Source of the DNA: an uncultured Eubacterium sp.
GTDB lineage: Bacteria > Bacillota > Clostridia > Lachnospirales > Lachnospiraceae
Reading direction: 5' to 3'
Length of the DNA stretch: 64,000 nt
Assembly (NCBI GenBank): GCA_910577225.1
Contig: CAJTMV010000012.1
Location: 1 to 64,000 of the forward strand
Shown here: in pieces, positions 23,579 through 31,691 of the stretch
How the letters are laid out: each line of letters begins with the position of its first letter
How positions within the stretch are numbered: position 1 is the first letter of the stretch
Made by a program: the position numbers and the translations under genes
The notes under the pieces: generated by a model
What the model saw: the letters and a program-made list of their open reading frames with translations, nothing else
The model's database searches: none
What the model was told of the DNA's origin: nothing

Positions 23579-24634
23579 ATGAAAGGAACGATGAAAACTG
23601 CTGTTATGCTCGGAATTGGACAAATGGGAATGGAGGAAAGAGAGATTCCTGCGCCGAAGGATCATGAGGTTCTTGTAAAACTGGAATATGTCGGTATCTG
23701 CGGCAGCGACCTGCATTACTATGAAACTGGAGCAATCGGGGATTATGTGGTGAAACCGCCGTTTGTACTGGGACATGAGCCGGGCGGTACGGTAGTGGAA
23801 GTGGGTAAGGATGTGAAGCATTTGAAAGTTGGCGACCGGGTTGCGCTGGAGCCTGGTAAAACCTGCGGCCACTGCGAGTTTTGCAAAACGGGAAATTATA
23901 ATCTCTGTCCGGATGTGGTATTTTTTGCAACGCCTCCGGTCGACGGTGTGTTCCAGGAATATGTCGCGCATGAAGCGGATCTTTGCTTTAAGCTGCCAGA
24001 TAACGTGAGCACGCTGGAAGGAGCTTTGATCGAGCCTTTGGCAGTAGGATTTCATGCCGCGATGCAGGGAGGAGCCAGAGCCGGTCAGACGGCGGTAGTT
24101 ATGGGGGCAGGATGCATTGGCCTTGTGACGATGATGGCATTAAAAGCAATGGGAGTATCCAGGGTATATGTTGTGGACATTATGGAAAAACGTCTTGAGA
24201 AAGCGCTGGAACTCGGTGCGGACGGCGTGATCGATGGCAGTAAAAAAGACGCGGTGGAAGAAGTAAAGAAGCTGACCGGAGGAAAAGGATGCGATCTTGC
24301 GGTAGAAACGGCAGGTACGCAGATAACGACGGTTCAGACCATCCATATGACGAAAAAAGGCGCGACGATTGTCCTGGTCGGATACAGCAAGAGCGGTGAA
24401 ATGACGCTTCCGATGAGCCTTGCGCTGGATAAGGAGCTGACATTTAAGACCGTGTTCCGTTACCGCCATATTTATCCGATGGCAATAGAGGCAGTTGCAG
24501 CAGGCAAAGTAAACCTCAAAGGAATCGTGACGGATATATTCGGACTCGACGAGGCACAAAAAGCGATGGATTACAGCGTAAACCACAAAGCGGATATTGT
24601 AAAGGCAGTGATCCGGATTGCAGAGGAAGACTAA
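23579..24634 (+). CDS. Zinc-dependent polyol (sorbitol/xylitol-type) dehydrogenase
   Basis: A 351-residue medium-chain dehydrogenase. The catalytic zinc region is GICGSDLHYYETG with its Cys, and GHEPGG with His and Glu. The structural zinc loop is CGHCEFCKTGNYNLC. The NAD-binding fold has GAGCIGLVTMMALKAMG and an acidic VVDIMEKR, pointing to NAD rather than NADP. The closest type is sorbitol or xylitol dehydrogenase, which oxidises a polyol to a ketose in the cytoplasm. AGGAGG lies 8 bases before the ATG at 23579; the ATG at 23573 is too close to it. It is followed by a GPH symporter gene and an HPr-like gene, and preceded by a ROK repressor, which together make a polyol or sugar uptake operon. 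The exact substrate is not known. Confidence 0.88.
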   Translation: MKGTMKTAVMLGIGQMGMEEREIPAPKDHEVLVKLEYVGICGSDLHYYETGAIGDYVVKPPFVLGHEPGGTVVEVGKDVKHLKVGDRVALEPGKTCGHCEFCKTGNYNLCPDVVFFATPPVDGVFQEYVAHEADLCFKLPDNVSTLEGALIEPLAVGFHAAMQGGARAGQTAVVMGAGCIGLVTMMALKAMGVSRVYVVDIMEKRLEKALELGADGVIDGSKKDAVEEVKKLTGGKGCDLAVETAGTQITTVQTIHMTKKGATIVLVGYSKSGEMTLPMSLALDKELTFKTVFRYRHIYPMAIEAVAAGKVNLKGIVTDIFGLDEAQKAMDYSVNHKADIVKAVIRIAEED

Positions 24635-24756
24635 TCGTTGCTATTGACGTTACCTTATTATATAGAGCGGCCGCTCAAATGATACGAGAGGGGATTGGAT
24701 GATGGAACCAACGAAAAGGCTGAATTTAGCCAGTATTTATGAGAGGGGGGATGGCA

Positions 24757-26133
24757 ATGGAACAGAAAAATACAGACGTAAAAGTGCCGCTGATTAGTAA
24801 GATCGCTTATGGGATGGGCGATGTCGGGTGCAATTTCAGCTGGATGTTCGTAGGCAACTTTCTGATGATTTTTTATACGGACGTTTTCGGAATCGGAATG
24901 GAGGCGGTTGCAGGACTGATGCTGTTTTCCCGGTTCTGGGATGCTATCAACGATCCGGTAATCGGCGGGCTGACGGACAAGACGCATACAAAATGGGGCA
25001 GATACCGCCCATGGCTGCTGATTGCAGCGCCGCTTACGGCAATCGTGCTGATGCTGACATTCTGGGCGCATTCGGACTGGCCGTCTGCGGTAAAGATCGT
25101 CTATATGGCTGTTACATACTGTATTCTGGTGTTAGGCTACACCTGTGTAAATATTCCTTATGGAACGCTGTGCGGGGCGATGACGCAGAATATCGAAGAA
25201 CGGGCGAAAATCAATACGTTTCGCTCGGTCAGCGCAATGATTGCAATCGGCGTGATCAATATTATTACGGTTCCTTTTATTGCGGCGCTTGGCCGGGGGA
25301 ATGACAAACAGGGCTATCTGCTGGTTGCCGTTGTATATGGATGTATTTTCGCAGCCTGCCATATTTTTTGCTTCGCGAAGACAAAGGAAGTTGTGGAAGT
25401 GCCGGAGAAGGAGAAAATATCTCTGAAAGTACAGCTGACTTCAGTAGCGAAAAACAAGCCGTATATGATCGCGGTAGCAGGCCAGTTTTTATTTGGAGTT
25501 ACGCTTTATGGAAGAAATGCAGACGCGCTTTATTATTTTACTTATGTGGAAGGCAATCAGGCATTGTTTAGTACGTATTCCTTATTTATTATACTTCCTT
25601 CCATCATCGGCGCGGCCTGTTTTCAGGTTTTGTTCCGGCTGACGAACAATAAAGGCCGTTCGGCATCCATATTTGCGTTGCTGACAGGAATGAGCATGTT
25701 TTGTATGTACTTTTTTACAGCCTCAGAGACACCGCTGCCATTTTACCTGTTTTCGTGTCTGGCGCAGTTTTTCTTTTCCGGCTTTAATACGGCTATTTAC
25801 GCAATTGTACCGGATTGTGTGGAATATGGGGAATGGAAGACCGGACTTCGAAACGACGGCTTTCAGTATGCGTTTATTTCATTGGGTAATAAAATCGGTA
25901 TGGCAATCGGTACGTCGGTCCTTGCAGGAATTTTGGGCAGCCTTGGATATGTGGCGAATCAGCAGCAGAATCCGGCAGTGCTTGCGGTCATGAAACACAC
26001 CTTTACGACGATTCCCGGTATCTTATGGATCGTTACGGCGGGAGTTTTGTATTTCTATCGCCTGAACAGAAAGGCTTATAATAAAATCGTACAGGAAATT
26101 CAGGAAAGGAAGGAGAGCGGGAAACATGCGTGA
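24757..26133 (+). CDS. GPH-family sugar/polyol:cation symporter
   Basis: A 458-residue transporter with about 12 hydrophobic segments. It opens with KIAYGMGDVGCNFSW and then FSRFWDAINDPVIGGLTDKT and KWGRYRPWLL, the signature of the glycoside-pentoside-hexuronide (GPH) family, relatives of MelB and XynB-linked carriers. These proteins import a sugar or glycoside with a cation. The likely start is ATG 24757 after GGGGG; ATG 24751 is possible. A 12-base palindrome (GAGCGGCCGCTC, 24665-24676) lies in the gap after the dehydrogenase gene. The end overlaps the HPr-like gene by 8 bases, so the two are translationally coupled. Confidence 0.9.
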   Translation: MEQKNTDVKVPLISKIAYGMGDVGCNFSWMFVGNFLMIFYTDVFGIGMEAVAGLMLFSRFWDAINDPVIGGLTDKTHTKWGRYRPWLLIAAPLTAIVLMLTFWAHSDWPSAVKIVYMAVTYCILVLGYTCVNIPYGTLCGAMTQNIEERAKINTFRSVSAMIAIGVINIITVPFIAALGRGNDKQGYLLVAVVYGCIFAACHIFCFAKTKEVVEVPEKEKISLKVQLTSVAKNKPYMIAVAGQFLFGVTLYGRNADALYYFTYVEGNQALFSTYSLFIILPSIIGAACFQVLFRLTNNKGRSASIFALLTGMSMFCMYFFTASETPLPFYLFSCLAQFFFSGFNTAIYAIVPDCVEYGEWKTGLRNDGFQYAFISLGNKIGMAIGTSVLAGILGSLGYVANQQQNPAVLAVMKHTFTTIPGILWIVTAGVLYFYRLNRKAYNKIVQEIQERKESGKHA

Positions 26134-26410
26134 TGTAGTGATATTAGGAGGAAAAAACCGGGAAGAGCAAAAATTTCTGAAAACATTTTCCATTACATTA
26201 TATCTGGTAGATAAGGTCAAAGACTTTGTCAACGATATGCGGCAGATCGAAGGAGACGTATTTATTTTGTCCGGAAAGTATGTCATCGACGCAAAATCCA
26301 TTATGGGGATTTTCAGTCTGGATCTGTCCGGCCCGCTGCAGCTTGCGATTGAAGACTGGAAAGAAGAATACGCGCCGGTAATAGAAAAATATCTGGAATC
26401 GCAGACGTAG
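26126..26410 (+). CDS. HPr-like small protein lacking the phosphorylated histidine
   Basis: A 94-residue protein whose C-terminal half resembles HPr: GDVFILSGKYVIDAKSIMGIFSLDLSGPLQLAI matches the region around Ser46 of HPr (DAKSIMGI-type, then a strand). The N-terminal region that would carry the His15 active site (normally GLHARPA) is replaced by FSITLYLVDKVKDF, so phosphotransfer from enzyme I is not expected. Ser in AKSIMG is kept, so it could still be a Crh-like regulatory partner of CcpA. It overlaps the transporter stop by 8 bases. This placement links it to the polyol operon. Confidence 0.7.
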   Translation: MRDVVILGGKNREEQKFLKTFSITLYLVDKVKDFVNDMRQIEGDVFILSGKYVIDAKSIMGIFSLDLSGPLQLAIEDWKEEYAPVIEKYLESQT

Positions 26411-26564
26411 GCCGTATCAGAAACGCACGGTTATCAGGAATCGTTTGCATATTTGGAAGTATCCAGGGGCGCGGCATATCGGAAAGAATGGGCGTAAAAG
26501 GAATCGCTGCATAGGTTCTGGAAATTTATCCAATAGGTTTTCCTAAGTTCCGGCAAATATTTTG

Positions 26565-26593
26565 TTGAAATTACCAGAAAGATATGTTATATT
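26565..26593 (+). promoter_or_regulatory. Promoter of the APC permease gene
   Basis: TTGAAA at 26565-26570, 17 bases, then TATATT at 26588-26593. The ATG is 74 bases further. Two palindromes follow within the leader. Confidence 0.6.
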
Positions 26594-26603
26594 TATCAAT
26601 GTG

Positions 26604-26633
26604 TTGTCGACAATTTATAATTAAAATTTTAAT
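26604..26633. promoter_or_regulatory. Two palindromes in the leader of the APC permease
   Basis: TTGTCGACAA (26604-26613) and ATTAAAATTTTAAT (26620-26633) are perfect palindromes lying just after the predicted transcription start. They could be operators or a small structure; no regulator is adjacent. Confidence 0.4.
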
Positions 26634-26666
26634 GGAACAGGAAATATAGTATTGGAGGAAGTATTC

Positions 26667-28103
26667 ATGAAAGATTCAAAAAAGATGACATGGTATACGC
26701 TGGCGTTTATCGCTTTTTCAGGCGTCTGGGGCTTTGGAAACGTATTAAACGGCTTTGTATATTTTAATGGAATTCAGGTAATTTTCAGCTGGATTTTAAT
26801 GTTTGCGCTTTATTTTATACCGTATACGCTGATGGTAGGCGAGCTTGGTTCCGCGTTTAAGACATCCGGCGGCGGCGTCAGTTCCTGGATTCATAATACC
26901 ATGGGGCCAAAACTGGCTTATTATGCAGGATGGACCTACTGGGCATGTCATATTACCTATATTGCAAGCAAGGGCAGCGGCGGACTCAAGGCTCTTAGCT
27001 GGGCAGTGTTCCGCAACGCTGAGACATATGATACATTTCCGACGATCGGCGTGCAGCTGGCGACGCTGGCAGTGTTTTTATTTTTCTGCTGGGTAGCGAG
27101 CCGGGGACTGAATCCGCTGAAAAAACTTGCATCCATTGCAGGTACAAGTATGTTCGTCATGTCTATTTTATATATTTTGCTGATGTTTGCGGCGCCGGCC
27201 ATCAATCCGAACGGCGGATATGTTACGATGGATTTTAGTATGAAAAATCTGATTCCGCAGTTTAATCTCGGCTATTTTACGTCGCTGTCAATTCTTGTAT
27301 TTGCCGTGGGAGGATGCGAAAAGATTTCTCCTTATGTAAATAAAGTGAAGGATCCTGCAAAGGGATTCCCAAAAGGAATGATCATGCTGGCGGTAATGGT
27401 AGTTGCCTGCGCGATTCTTGGAACGATCGCCATGGGAAGAATGTTTGATCCGACGGAGATCAACAGCAGCGGCGAAGTGTTTAATTCCTATGTATCCAAC
27501 GGATCTTACTGGGCGTTCCAGAAGCTGGGAAGATATTACGGAATGGGAGATGCGCTGATGGTCTTATATGCGCTTTGCAATATGATCGGTCAGTTCGCAG
27601 TGCTCGTAGTCAGCATCGACGCCCCGCTGCGTATGCTGCTGGATAACGAAGACGCAAAACAGTTTGTCCCAAGCGCAATGCTTAAGAGAAATGAGCATGG
27701 AGCTTATGTGAACGGTATCAAACTGATTATCGCATTATCCGGAAGTATCATTCTCGTGCAGTCGTTTGTACCGGGAGCGGCAGCTGTTTTGGCGCAGCTG
27801 AACAAGCTGAATTCCGTATGTATGCCGCTTCGTTATTTATGGGTATTTGTCGGTTATCTGGCGCTTCGAAAAGCATATGATACGATACCTGCAGAGTATC
27901 GTTTTGTAAAAAATCAGGGCATTGCCAAATTTTTCGGCGTATGGTGCTTTCTGCTGACAGCGGCATGCTGTATACTTGGAATGTATTCTACCGATATGTT
28001 TACAATGGCGCTCAATATTATCACACCGATCGTGCTGACCGCGTTAGGTATGATTATGCCGTATCTGGCGAAAAGAGAGCGTGAGAGAAAATCAACAAAA
28101 TAG
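26667..28103 (+). CDS. APC-family amino acid permease
   Basis: A 478-residue membrane protein with about 12 hydrophobic segments. It starts with TWYTLAFIAFSGVWGFGNV, the first helix of APC transporters with the unwound G-x-G region, and has the glutamate/GABA antiporter-like FKTSGGGVSSWIHNTMGPKLAYYAGW. It probably exchanges or imports amino acids through the cytoplasmic membrane. The ATG at 26667 has GGAGG 9 bases upstream. It is transcribed alone from its own promoter and ends at a strong hairpin, and is followed by an M18 aminopeptidase gene. That pairing suggests peptide and amino acid use, but there is no direct evidence on the substrate. Confidence 0.87.
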   Translation: MKDSKKMTWYTLAFIAFSGVWGFGNVLNGFVYFNGIQVIFSWILMFALYFIPYTLMVGELGSAFKTSGGGVSSWIHNTMGPKLAYYAGWTYWACHITYIASKGSGGLKALSWAVFRNAETYDTFPTIGVQLATLAVFLFFCWVASRGLNPLKKLASIAGTSMFVMSILYILLMFAAPAINPNGGYVTMDFSMKNLIPQFNLGYFTSLSILVFAVGGCEKISPYVNKVKDPAKGFPKGMIMLAVMVVACAILGTIAMGRMFDPTEINSSGEVFNSYVSNGSYWAFQKLGRYYGMGDALMVLYALCNMIGQFAVLVVSIDAPLRMLLDNEDAKQFVPSAMLKRNEHGAYVNGIKLIIALSGSIILVQSFVPGAAAVLAQLNKLNSVCMPLRYLWVFVGYLALRKAYDTIPAEYRFVKNQGIAKFFGVWCFLLTAACCILGMYSTDMFTMALNIITPIVLTALGMIMPYLAKRERERKSTK

Positions 28104-28152
28104 TGGCATGGATGCGTTTTTCGGATGCTGCAGTTTATGCAGGGCCTGAAAA

Positions 28153-28195
28153 ATAAGGAGGGGGCTGTCTGATTTGCGACAGTCCCTTCTTATAA
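28153..28195 (+). terminator. Terminator of the APC permease gene
   Basis: AAGGAGGGGGCTGTC pairs with GACAGTCCCTTCTT across 8 bases, allowing one bulge and a wobble. It is followed by TATAATAATA rather than a pure T run, so it may be only moderately efficient. Confidence 0.65.
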
Positions 28196-28224
28196 TAATA
28201 TGGAAATGATAAGGAGATCAGGAT

Positions 28225-29538
28225 ATGTATAAGAAAATATCTCAGGAAATGACAGACTTTTTAAAAGGATGCCTGACGGCGTTTCACGCAGTGGCCAATA
28301 TCGCGGCGCAGCTGGAGGAAAACGGGTATCAGAGATTGAGAGAAAACGAGGCATGGGAGATAAAGCCGGGCGGAAATTATTATGTAACAAGAAACGATTC
28401 CAGTATCATCGCGTTTCAAATTGGGACGCAGCTTAAGGATTACAGCTTTAATATCGCGGCGTCTCACAGCGATTTTCCAACGTTTAAGATTAAGGAACAT
28501 GCGGAGCTGGAGGTTAAGAAAAAATATATCCAGTTAAATACAGAAGGATATGGCGGCATGGTCTGCTCCACCTGGTTTGACCGTCCGCTTTCCGTGGCTG
28601 GCAGGGTAATTGTAAAAGAACAGGATCATTTTGCTGCAAAGCTGATCGATATCGGCCGCGATTTGGTCCTGATACCGGGTCTGGCCATTCATATGAACCG
28701 GTCGGTGAACGACGGCTATGCATATAATAAGCAGGTAGACATGCTGCCTTTATTTGGCGCGCAGGAAAGTGAAAAAGGAGATTTTAACAAACTGATCGCA
28801 GAGGCGGCAGGCGTTTCAGAGGAAGATGTCTACGGAAGCGATCTCTACCTGTATAACCGGCAGGAACCGTCGGTGTGGGGAGCGCAGGAGGAATTTATAT
28901 CTGCGCAGCATCTGGATGATATGCAGTGTGCGTACGCTTCTTTGCAAGGATTTTTACAGGGACAGCAGGAACGCAGCGTCAATGTGTATGCCTGCTTTGA
29001 CAATGAAGAGGTAGGCTCCGCTACGAAACAGGGAGCAGGCTCTACCTTTTTATATGACATATTAAGGCGGATTCACCTAAGCCTGGACAGACCGGAAGAG
29101 GATTATTATCGGGCGATCGCCGCAAGCTTTATGTTAAGCGCGGACAATGCGCACGCGGTGCATCCGAATCATCCGGAAAAAACAGACGTGGAAAACTGCG
29201 TATATATGAACGAAGGAATCGTGATAAAATCCCATGCGGGGCAGAAGTATACGTCCGATGCGGTGAGTATCGCGCTGTTTCGGGATATTTGTAAGAAGGC
29301 GGAAGTTCCGGTGCAGTTTTTTGCCAATCGTTCCGACGAGGCGGGCGGCAGCACGCTTGGAAATATTTCGTCCGGAAAGGTTTCGCTCAAAGCGGTAGAT
29401 ATCGGACTGGCGCAGCTTGCGATGCATTCGGCATTTGAAACGGCCGGAATCAAAGATACCCTGTATATGATCAAAGCCATGAAACAGTTTTTCTCCACCC
29501 ATTTTTATGAAAAAGGCGAACATATTTATCTGGCCTGA
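28225..29538 (+). CDS. M18-family aminopeptidase (aspartyl aminopeptidase type)
   Basis: A 437-residue cytosolic zinc aminopeptidase. The family signatures seen are IAASHSDFPTFKI (first metal His and Asp), the STWFDRPLS region, LDDMQCAYA (bridging Asp), CFDNEEVGSATKQGAG (catalytic Glu and metal Glu), SADNAHAVHPNHP, and the ending with the His that binds zinc. The length equals that of ApeB-type enzymes (about 430). It removes acidic or neutral N-terminal residues from peptides. The ATG at 28225 follows AAGGAG by about 10 bases. It is monocistronic between the APC permease terminator and the IS110 element, which lies only about 90 bases downstream. Confidence 0.92.
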   Translation: MYKKISQEMTDFLKGCLTAFHAVANIAAQLEENGYQRLRENEAWEIKPGGNYYVTRNDSSIIAFQIGTQLKDYSFNIAASHSDFPTFKIKEHAELEVKKKYIQLNTEGYGGMVCSTWFDRPLSVAGRVIVKEQDHFAAKLIDIGRDLVLIPGLAIHMNRSVNDGYAYNKQVDMLPLFGAQESEKGDFNKLIAEAAGVSEEDVYGSDLYLYNRQEPSVWGAQEEFISAQHLDDMQCAYASLQGFLQGQQERSVNVYACFDNEEVGSATKQGAGSTFLYDILRRIHLSLDRPEEDYYRAIAASFMLSADNAHAVHPNHPEKTDVENCVYMNEGIVIKSHAGQKYTSDAVSIALFRDICKKAEVPVQFFANRSDEAGGSTLGNISSGKVSLKAVDIGLAQLAMHSAFETAGIKDTLYMIKAMKQFFSTHFYEKGEHIYLA

Positions 29539-29664
29539 ATTTGAAAGACGATGATGGAATGCTTTCATTCAGGTAAAAAAGGCCAGAAATATGATATCAA
29601 AGTGTATGGAGCTTCCTGTATAATTCAAGTATAGGGAATTCCAAGAAAGAAGGTTGAGAAAAAA

Positions 29665-29732
29665 ATACCTCAGAGTAAAATAAGATTACTGACTTTGGAG
29701 GTTAGTAAAAATCTTATTGAACAGAGAGGTAT
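29665..29732 (+). promoter_or_regulatory. Hairpin that hides the transposase ribosome site
   Basis: Three stem blocks pair in order: ATACCTC (29665-29671) with GAGGTAT (29726-29732), ATAAGAT (29680-29686) with ATCTTAT (29711-29717), and TACTGAC (29687-29693) with GTTAGTA (29701-29707, one G-T pair). The loop is TTTGGAG. The 3' arm contains the GAGAGG ribosome site of the transposase, so reading through from an outside promoter should yield a closed site. Confidence 0.6.
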
Positions 29733-29737
29733 CTGAA

Positions 29738-31024
29738 ATGAATTATAACACACAGAACGCAAAAATTGCATCCATTACTGAAAAAACTTTGATAGTTGGT
29801 ATTGATGTCGGAAGTGAAACTCATTATGCCAGAGCTTTCGACTGGAGGAATTATGAGTATAGCAAAAAGCCGTTAGAATTCAGTAATACGGAAGCGGGAT
29901 TCCTGACATTGAAAGCATGGATGGAAGATCTCTCAGAAAAGTATGGCAAAACTGCTGTGATTCCCGGAATGGAGCCGACTGGACATTACTGGTTTGCGTT
30001 AGGGAAATTCCTGCAGGACAGCGGAATGAAGCCGGTGCATGTGAATCCCCATCATGTTAAGAAATCGAAGGAACTGGACGACAACAATCCGAACAAAAAT
30101 GACCGAAAGGATCCGAAAACAATTGCGGCACTGGTCAACGAGGGACGTTTTTCGTATCCCTATATACCGACCGGTATTTACGCAGAGATCAGGAGTCTTT
30201 CCAACCTGCGCTTCCAGACCCAGGAAGAACTCACAAGGATCAAGAACCGGATTGCAAGGTGGTTTTCTATCTACTTTCCGGAATATAAAGCCGTATACGC
30301 AGATCTGAAAGCAGTCAGCGGCAGAATGGTGCTGAAGGAATTTCCGTTGCCGGAGGATATCGTAAAGCCCGGGGTAGAAGGGGTGAACCAGATCTGGAGA
30401 GATGCAAAGCTGAGAGGCGCTGGAATGAAGAGGGCAAAGGCCCTGGTATCAGCCGCAGAACATAGCATTGGGAGTAAGGAAGGGCCGGAAGCAGCAAGAA
30501 TCGAATTAAAAAATCTGCTGAATGACCTGGAGGTATATGCGTCAAGGCTGGAGGAACTGCTTTGGAGTATAGAAGAAAAACTAAAGGAGATCCCATATAT
30601 TGATAAACTGATGGCGATCAAAGGGATCGGTCTGATTACAGTCAGCGGTTTTATAGCAGAAGCGGGGGACATCAGACGTTTTGATAATCCCAAACAACTG
30701 CAGAAACTGGCGGGATATGCAATCGTGGCGAACGAGTCCGGCAAGCATAACGGAGAAAGCCGGATCAGTTACCGTGGACGGAAGCGACTGAGATATGTGC
30801 TTTATGAGGCAGCGATATCGCTGATTGGAAAGAATGAACAGTTCCGAGAAATACATGAGTATTATCGGGGCCGGAAGGAAAATCCGCTGAAAAAGATGCA
30901 GTCAGTGGTTGCTGTAGCCTGCAAGGTTATAAGGGTATTCTACGTAATCCTTACAAAAGGTGTAGATTATGATGCAGAGAAACTGATGAGAGACATCAGG
31001 AGGCCGCAGATGCAGGCAGCATAA
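29738..31024 (+). CDS. IS110-family transposase
   Basis: A 428-residue DEDD-type transposase/recombinase. The N-terminal RuvC-like domain shows IVGIDVGSETHYA (first Asp), PGMEPTGHYW (Glu) and NPNKNDRKDPKTIA (the final Asp pair). The C-terminal Transposase_20 domain has LMAIKGIGLITVSGFIAEAGD and RFDNPKQLQKLAG, and ends with the conserved Ser-rich NESGKHNGESRIS and GRKRLRYVLYEAA. In this family a noncoding RNA made from one end guides target and donor recognition. The ATG at 29738 has GAGAGG 8 bases upstream, inside a hairpin. The gene is intact. Confidence 0.95.
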   Translation: MNYNTQNAKIASITEKTLIVGIDVGSETHYARAFDWRNYEYSKKPLEFSNTEAGFLTLKAWMEDLSEKYGKTAVIPGMEPTGHYWFALGKFLQDSGMKPVHVNPHHVKKSKELDDNNPNKNDRKDPKTIAALVNEGRFSYPYIPTGIYAEIRSLSNLRFQTQEELTRIKNRIARWFSIYFPEYKAVYADLKAVSGRMVLKEFPLPEDIVKPGVEGVNQIWRDAKLRGAGMKRAKALVSAAEHSIGSKEGPEAARIELKNLLNDLEVYASRLEELLWSIEEKLKEIPYIDKLMAIKGIGLITVSGFIAEAGDIRRFDNPKQLQKLAGYAIVANESGKHNGESRISYRGRKRLRYVLYEAAISLIGKNEQFREIHEYYRGRKENPLKKMQSVVAVACKVIRVFYVILTKGVDYDAEKLMRDIRRPQMQAA

Positions 31025-31560
31025 GAAGCAGAGAGAAAACATGTAATACCCCTGTCACAGTTGAATTGAGCCTTTAGAAAACAGATCTGAGAGCTGAATT
31101 CAGCTGTGTCAGGAAAGCTGAAATGTATGAGAAACGGGCCGGGAAAACGTCCACCACAAGGTGCTGGTTTGTGGAACATACAGAAGAGGTCAGTAAGACT
31201 TAAGAAAAAGAATGAGCCAGTAGTCGGCAGGAATGATCACCATAGGGCATGACCCTGACAAGGAGCTAAGCTGACACCCTGGATATGGACAGGCGGGACG
31301 AAGGAAGTTAGGACCCTACAGAAATGGAGGAGATCCTGGTAGACACGGGAGGTGCGCTGCCATAGATGGATGGGTATACACAAGGCCATGTAGAACGGAA
31401 AAGCAAGACGTTTTACTTCGTGTACCCAGAACCAGCTATTTTCGTACCAGATACAGAGAAATGCCCATACCAATGGCTCTTTCTTCTGAGATATTTATTG
31501 ATAGTATATCGAAAAATCCTTGATTTTCAAGGAAAAAAGGCTTGACTAAATAGGGAGGCG
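31025..31560 (+). ncRNA. Structured 3' noncoding part of the IS110 element, possible bridge/seek RNA
   Basis: About 530 bases after the transposase stop contain no gene but strong pairing potential: the palindrome AGCTGAATTCAGCT (31092-31105), AGGGCATGACCCT near 31245, and GGGTATACAC near 31370 pairing with GTGTACCC near 31420. Long noncoding 3' ends are typical of IS1111-like members, where the guide RNA is coded downstream of the transposase. RNA borders and guide loops cannot be fixed by eye. Confidence 0.4.
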
Positions 31561-31691
31561 AAACCTGTTTTCATTCGAATGAAACCATTCTGAATAAGGA
31601 ATACATTCTGAATATTAAAATATAAGAATCCGTCGTTTTCAGCCGGTATATATTGGCATACCGGCCAATACGGAGAATGGAGGAGATTTCG

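Larger units (their letters stand above)
29631..31556 (+). mobile_element. IS110-family insertion sequence (ends approximate)
   Basis: The element comprises a transposase gene, a 5' hairpin and a long 3' noncoding part. IS110 elements lack long terminal inverted repeats, so the borders cannot be fixed by eye. The heptamer ATAGGGA occurs at 29631-29637 and 31550-31556 and might be the core repeat. This gives an element of about 1.9 kb, plausible for a member with a long noncoding end. Confidence 0.5.

Noticed and set aside
23317..23667. A 116-codon frame through the 70-base tandem repeat
   Set aside because: It covers the terminator, repeat, promoter and the start of the dehydrogenase gene; the repeat explains the pattern.
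29540..29737. Terminal inverted repeats of the IS110 element
   Set aside because: No long matching ends were found, as expected for this family; only a heptamer (ATAGGGA) is shared, so the borders stay approximate.
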